DNA of 16,343 nt. It comes from GCA-2699445 sp032127075 (GTDB taxonomy: Bacteria; Actinomycetota; Actinomycetes; S36-B12; GCA-2699445). The position numbers were made by a program, and so were the translations under genes. Position 1 is the stretch's first letter. Every line of letters begins with the position of its first letter. The DNA is taken from assembly GCA_032127075.1 (NCBI GenBank), contig JAQAZZ010000142.1, forward strand, positions 1-16,343. Reading direction: 5' to 3'. The notes beneath the pieces are model-generated. The model was not told the DNA's origin and did not search any database. It saw only the letters and a program-made list of their open reading frames with translations. Below, piece after piece: positions 14,450 through 16,343 of the stretch.

Positions 14450-15378
14450 CAGCCCCCGGCCGGCCTGCCGATGACCCGCTGTGGCCGCGGGCGGCGCAGT
14501 GGATCGCGGAGGGGACGCGCCGCTGGGACCGGGAGCCGGCAGGGGAGCCCGACGTCGGCATCCTCGGGGTTCCCGCCCACCTGACATCGCTGTCGCCCAC
14601 CGCCGCGCACACCACGCCCGCAGCGGTGCGCGCGGCCCTCTACCGATACTCGACATGGGTGCAATCCGATGGCATCGACCTGCGGGATCTGTGGGCCGTG
14701 GACCTGGGAGACGTTGCGGATCCGGACGGCCCACAGGGGGAGTTGCGCACCGAGGCGGCGGTCCGAGGCTGGAGGGGGAATCTGCTGATCGCGCTGGGCG
14801 GTGACAACTCGATCACGTACGCGGTCGCCCGCAGCATCGCCGCCGACGGCCTGGTGACCCTGGACGCCCACCACGACCTGCGCGACGGGACATCGAACGG
14901 ATCGCCGGTACAGCGCCTCATCGCCGACGGCATGGATGGTCGGCGAACAGTGCAGGTCGGCATCAGCGACTTCGCGAACTCCCCGCACTACGCTGCCCGA
15001 GCCAGCGAGCACGGCATCACCGTCATCACCCGGGACGAGGTGGCGCAGCGCGGGATCGCCGACGCCATGGCCGAAGCGCTGCAGATCGCCGGCGGCGGAC
15101 CGCGGCACAGGGTGCACGTCGACCTCGACGTCGATGTCTGCGACCGAGCCGTCGCCCCCGCATGCCCGGCAGCCGCGCCGGGCGGCTTGAGCGCGTGGGA
15201 GTTGCGCCAGGCGGCGCGGGTGGCCGCCGGCGACCCGCGGGTGGTGTCGATGGACCTCACCGAGGTGGACGCCGCAGCCGACCCACCGGACGGGCGCACG
15301 GTGCGACTCGTGGCCCTGTGCGTGTTGGAAGCCGCCGCAGGGCTACGGAAGCGCCGGTCCCTGCGGGCATCCGGCTGA
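14446..15378 (+). CDS. hutG: Formimidoylglutamase-like arginase-family enzyme
   Basis: This 310-residue ureohydrolase most likely hydrolyses N-formimidoyl-L-glutamate to glutamate and formamide, ending the hut pathway. Metal-binding blocks of the arginase/agmatinase family are visible: DAHHD (D140, H142, D144) and DLDVDVCD (D228, D230). The acidic block MDLTEVD follows. The first family block, normally GGDHS, reads GGDNS here (N121 for the metal-binding His), so one bridging ligand differs from classical arginase. The assignment as HutG rests on operon position directly after hutI; sequence alone would allow agmatinase or another member. The ATG at 14446 overlaps the hutI stop (ATGA). The longer in-frame reading from 13834 lies inside hutI and is rejected. 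The operon seems to end here. Confidence 0.85.
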   Translation: MTAPGRPADDPLWPRAAQWIAEGTRRWDREPAGEPDVGILGVPAHLTSLSPTAAHTTPAAVRAALYRYSTWVQSDGIDLRDLWAVDLGDVADPDGPQGELRTEAAVRGWRGNLLIALGGDNSITYAVARSIAADGLVTLDAHHDLRDGTSNGSPVQRLIADGMDGRRTVQVGISDFANSPHYAARASEHGITVITRDEVAQRGIADAMAEALQIAGGGPRHRVHVDLDVDVCDRAVAPACPAAAPGGLSAWELRQAARVAAGDPRVVSMDLTEVDAAADPPDGRTVRLVALCVLEAAAGLRKRRSLRASG

Positions 15379-15432
15379 CCGGTGGGGCCATCATTCCCGG
15401 CACTACCTGCGGTCACCGGTGCGGTGCACGGA

Positions 15433-15438
15433 TACGGT
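15433..15438 (+). promoter_or_regulatory. Candidate -10 element (TACGGT) for a leaderless membrane-protein gene
   Basis: TACGGT ends six bases before the GTG at 15445, the spacing expected if transcription begins at the start codon. GGAGGT between them is too close to the GTG for ordinary ribosome binding. No -35 box is recognised. Confidence 0.35.
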
Positions 15439-15444
15439 GGAGGT

Positions 15445-15768
15445 GTGGGCGGTTCGCGCACCGACCGGGTGCTTCTCGTGGCGGTGGGGTTGCTCGCGCT
15501 GGCGGGTCTCTTCGACGCCTGGGTGATCGGAGAGCCCGACCTCGTGGTGCTCTCCACCGCGCTGCTGGGGTTCTGCGCCGTGCTGCTGGTGCGCACGCTG
15601 TCCTCGCGCCGTCCGGTGCGGGTGCGGGCTGATCTGGCCCGCTGGCTGAGTCAGCGCTCCGACATCACCGGTGAGCCGGCGGAGCGGATCGCCGATCGGG
15701 CACTTGCTTCCTACCGGGTGCAGCTGGGCGAAGAGCCGCGCCGCGCCGGACGCACAAAGGGGGGCTGA
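15445..15768 (+). CDS. Small membrane protein with RHH-like cytoplasmic tail, function unknown
   Basis: This 107-residue protein is not recognised by name. After a short Arg-containing start (VGGSRTDR) come two hydrophobic segments, near residues 9-25 and 33-50, joined by FDAWVIGEPD, which make a helical hairpin in the membrane. A basic turn (RTLSSRRPVRVR) follows. The tail, residues about 56-92, reads strand (PVRVRADL), helix (ARWLSQRSDI), TGEP turn, helix (AERIADRALASYRVQL), matching the layout of a ribbon-helix-helix domain. The C-terminus is basic and disordered-looking. The in-frame GTG at 15445 is chosen because the hydrophobic part follows directly; a longer reading from 15382 is possible. 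The PEP-synthase-like gene starts three bases after its stop, so the two are probably co-transcribed. Confidence 0.65.
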   Translation: MGGSRTDRVLLVAVGLLALAGLFDAWVIGEPDLVVLSTALLGFCAVLLVRTLSSRRPVRVRADLARWLSQRSDITGEPAERIADRALASYRVQLGEEPRRAGRTKGG

Positions 15769-15771
15769 GCG

Positions 15772-16343
15772 GTGGCCGCGGAAACGCGGTACTGGGCGGT
15801 GCTGGACGGCACCGGCGCCGATCCGGCTGAGGTCGGGGGCAAGGGCGCCTGGCTGGACCGGCTTGTGGCGCACAGTTTCCCCGTGCCGCCGACGGCGGCC
15901 CTCACGACCTGGGCCTACCGCGCGGCCGCCGCCCAGCCGGAGATAGCCGCCCTGCTGGCGGAGATCAGGCGGAGCCCGGTCCCCTCCCCCGACCAGACAG
16001 CCGCAGCGGAGGACCGCGTCGATGCGGCGTTCCTCGCCGTCGACCTTCCCGAGCCCGTGCTGGCCGCCATCCGATCGGCCGCGGAACACTTCCGCAGCGC
16101 CGACGCTGCCGCCCTGGCGGCCCGGTCATCGGCGACCGCGGAGGACATGGCGCAGGCATCGTTCGCCGGGCAGTACCGCTCGTTCCTGAATCTCGCCGAT
16201 AGCGCTGCTCTCGAGCGCGCCGTCCGGCTGATCTGGTCCTCTCTGTGGCACCCGGCGCCATGTGCATACCGCCGTTTCCACGGCGTGGACGAATCCCGGC
16301 TGGCGATGGCGGTGATCGTCATGCCGATGGTGCCCGCCGAATG
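15772..16343 (+). CDS. PEP synthase/pyruvate phosphate dikinase-type enzyme, N-terminal part (runs off window)
   Basis: The frame is open from the GTG at 15772 to the last base, giving 190 residues. The start block EVGGKGAWLDRL and PVPPTAALTTWAYR match the ATP-grasp PEP/pyruvate-binding domain (PPDK_N) of phosphoenolpyruvate synthase, pyruvate phosphate dikinase and rifampicin phosphotransferase. The diagnostic ARSSATAEDMAQASFAGQY block has R118 and the SSATAED core. VIVMPMVPAE at the window end fits the following strand that carries substrate residues. An Ala/Pro-rich insert (about residues 60-100) makes the region before RSSATAED longer than in E. coli PpsA. The GGGGGG run at 15759-15764 serves as ribosome binding site, seven bases before the GTG. 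The C-terminal swivelling phosphohistidine and PEP-utilising domains lie outside the window, so the specific reaction cannot be set. Confidence 0.8.
   Translation, partial: MAAETRYWAVLDGTGADPAEVGGKGAWLDRLVAHSFPVPPTAALTTWAYRAAAAQPEIAALLAEIRRSPVPSPDQTAAAEDRVDAAFLAVDLPEPVLAAIRSAAEHFRSADAAALAARSSATAEDMAQASFAGQYRSFLNLADSAALERAVRLIWSSLWHPAPCAYRRFHGVDESRLAMAVIVMPMVPAE

Overview
The window is a stretch of chromosome from a high-GC Gram-positive bacterium, almost certainly an actinobacterium (Actinomycetota). This rests on very GC-rich codon third positions and frequent GTG/TTG starts. It also rests on the order TraR/DksA-like gene - lspA - rluD-type gene - dnaE1, which is familiar from actinobacteria, and on a histidine ammonia-lyase with the Cys-Ser-Gly cofactor triad known from actinobacterial enzymes. 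I cannot name a genus. I see no insertion sequence, phage gene, integrase, CRISPR array, tRNA or rRNA. No gene-free gap reaches 300 bases.

Region 1 (1-5718, plus strand) is core housekeeping. It holds the 3' part of a TraR/DksA zinc-finger protein with a Lys/Ala/Pro-rich repeated N-terminus, then lspA (lipoprotein signal peptidase), an RluD-type pseudouridine synthase overlapping lspA by 8 bases, and dnaE (replicative DNA polymerase III alpha, DnaE1-like).

Region 2 (5719-9902) is mixed and less conserved. It contains a dynamin-like/YfjP-type GTPase with a hydrophobic C-terminal domain and no canonical G4 motif (plus). A secreted formylglycine sulfatase and an SRPBCC-fold protein follow (both minus). 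Last is a small degenerate SAM-methyltransferase-like protein with a TTG start (plus).

Region 3 (9971-15378, plus strand) is a compact histidine-utilisation operon, hutH-hutU-hutI-hutG. The junctions are 14 bases, 1 base and a 4-base ATGA overlap. The products convert histidine to urocanate, imidazolonepropionate, N-formimidoyl-glutamate and then, by the arginase-family HutG route, glutamate plus formamide. No hut regulator or transporter lies in the window. A 10-bp GC hairpin sits just before hutH, and hutH has no Shine-Dalgarno sequence.

Region 4 (15379-16343, plus strand) holds a small two-helix membrane protein with a soluble tail resembling a ribbon-helix-helix fold. Three bases later starts a phosphoenolpyruvate synthase/pyruvate phosphate dikinase-type gene that runs off the window end.

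Most of the content is recognisable. I do not see a convincing wholly new system. The best leads are the membrane-anchored RHH-like protein paired with the PEP-synthase-like enzyme, the hairpin and leaderless start at hutH, the divergent GTPase, the degenerate methyltransferase-like protein and the repeat-tailed DksA-like protein.
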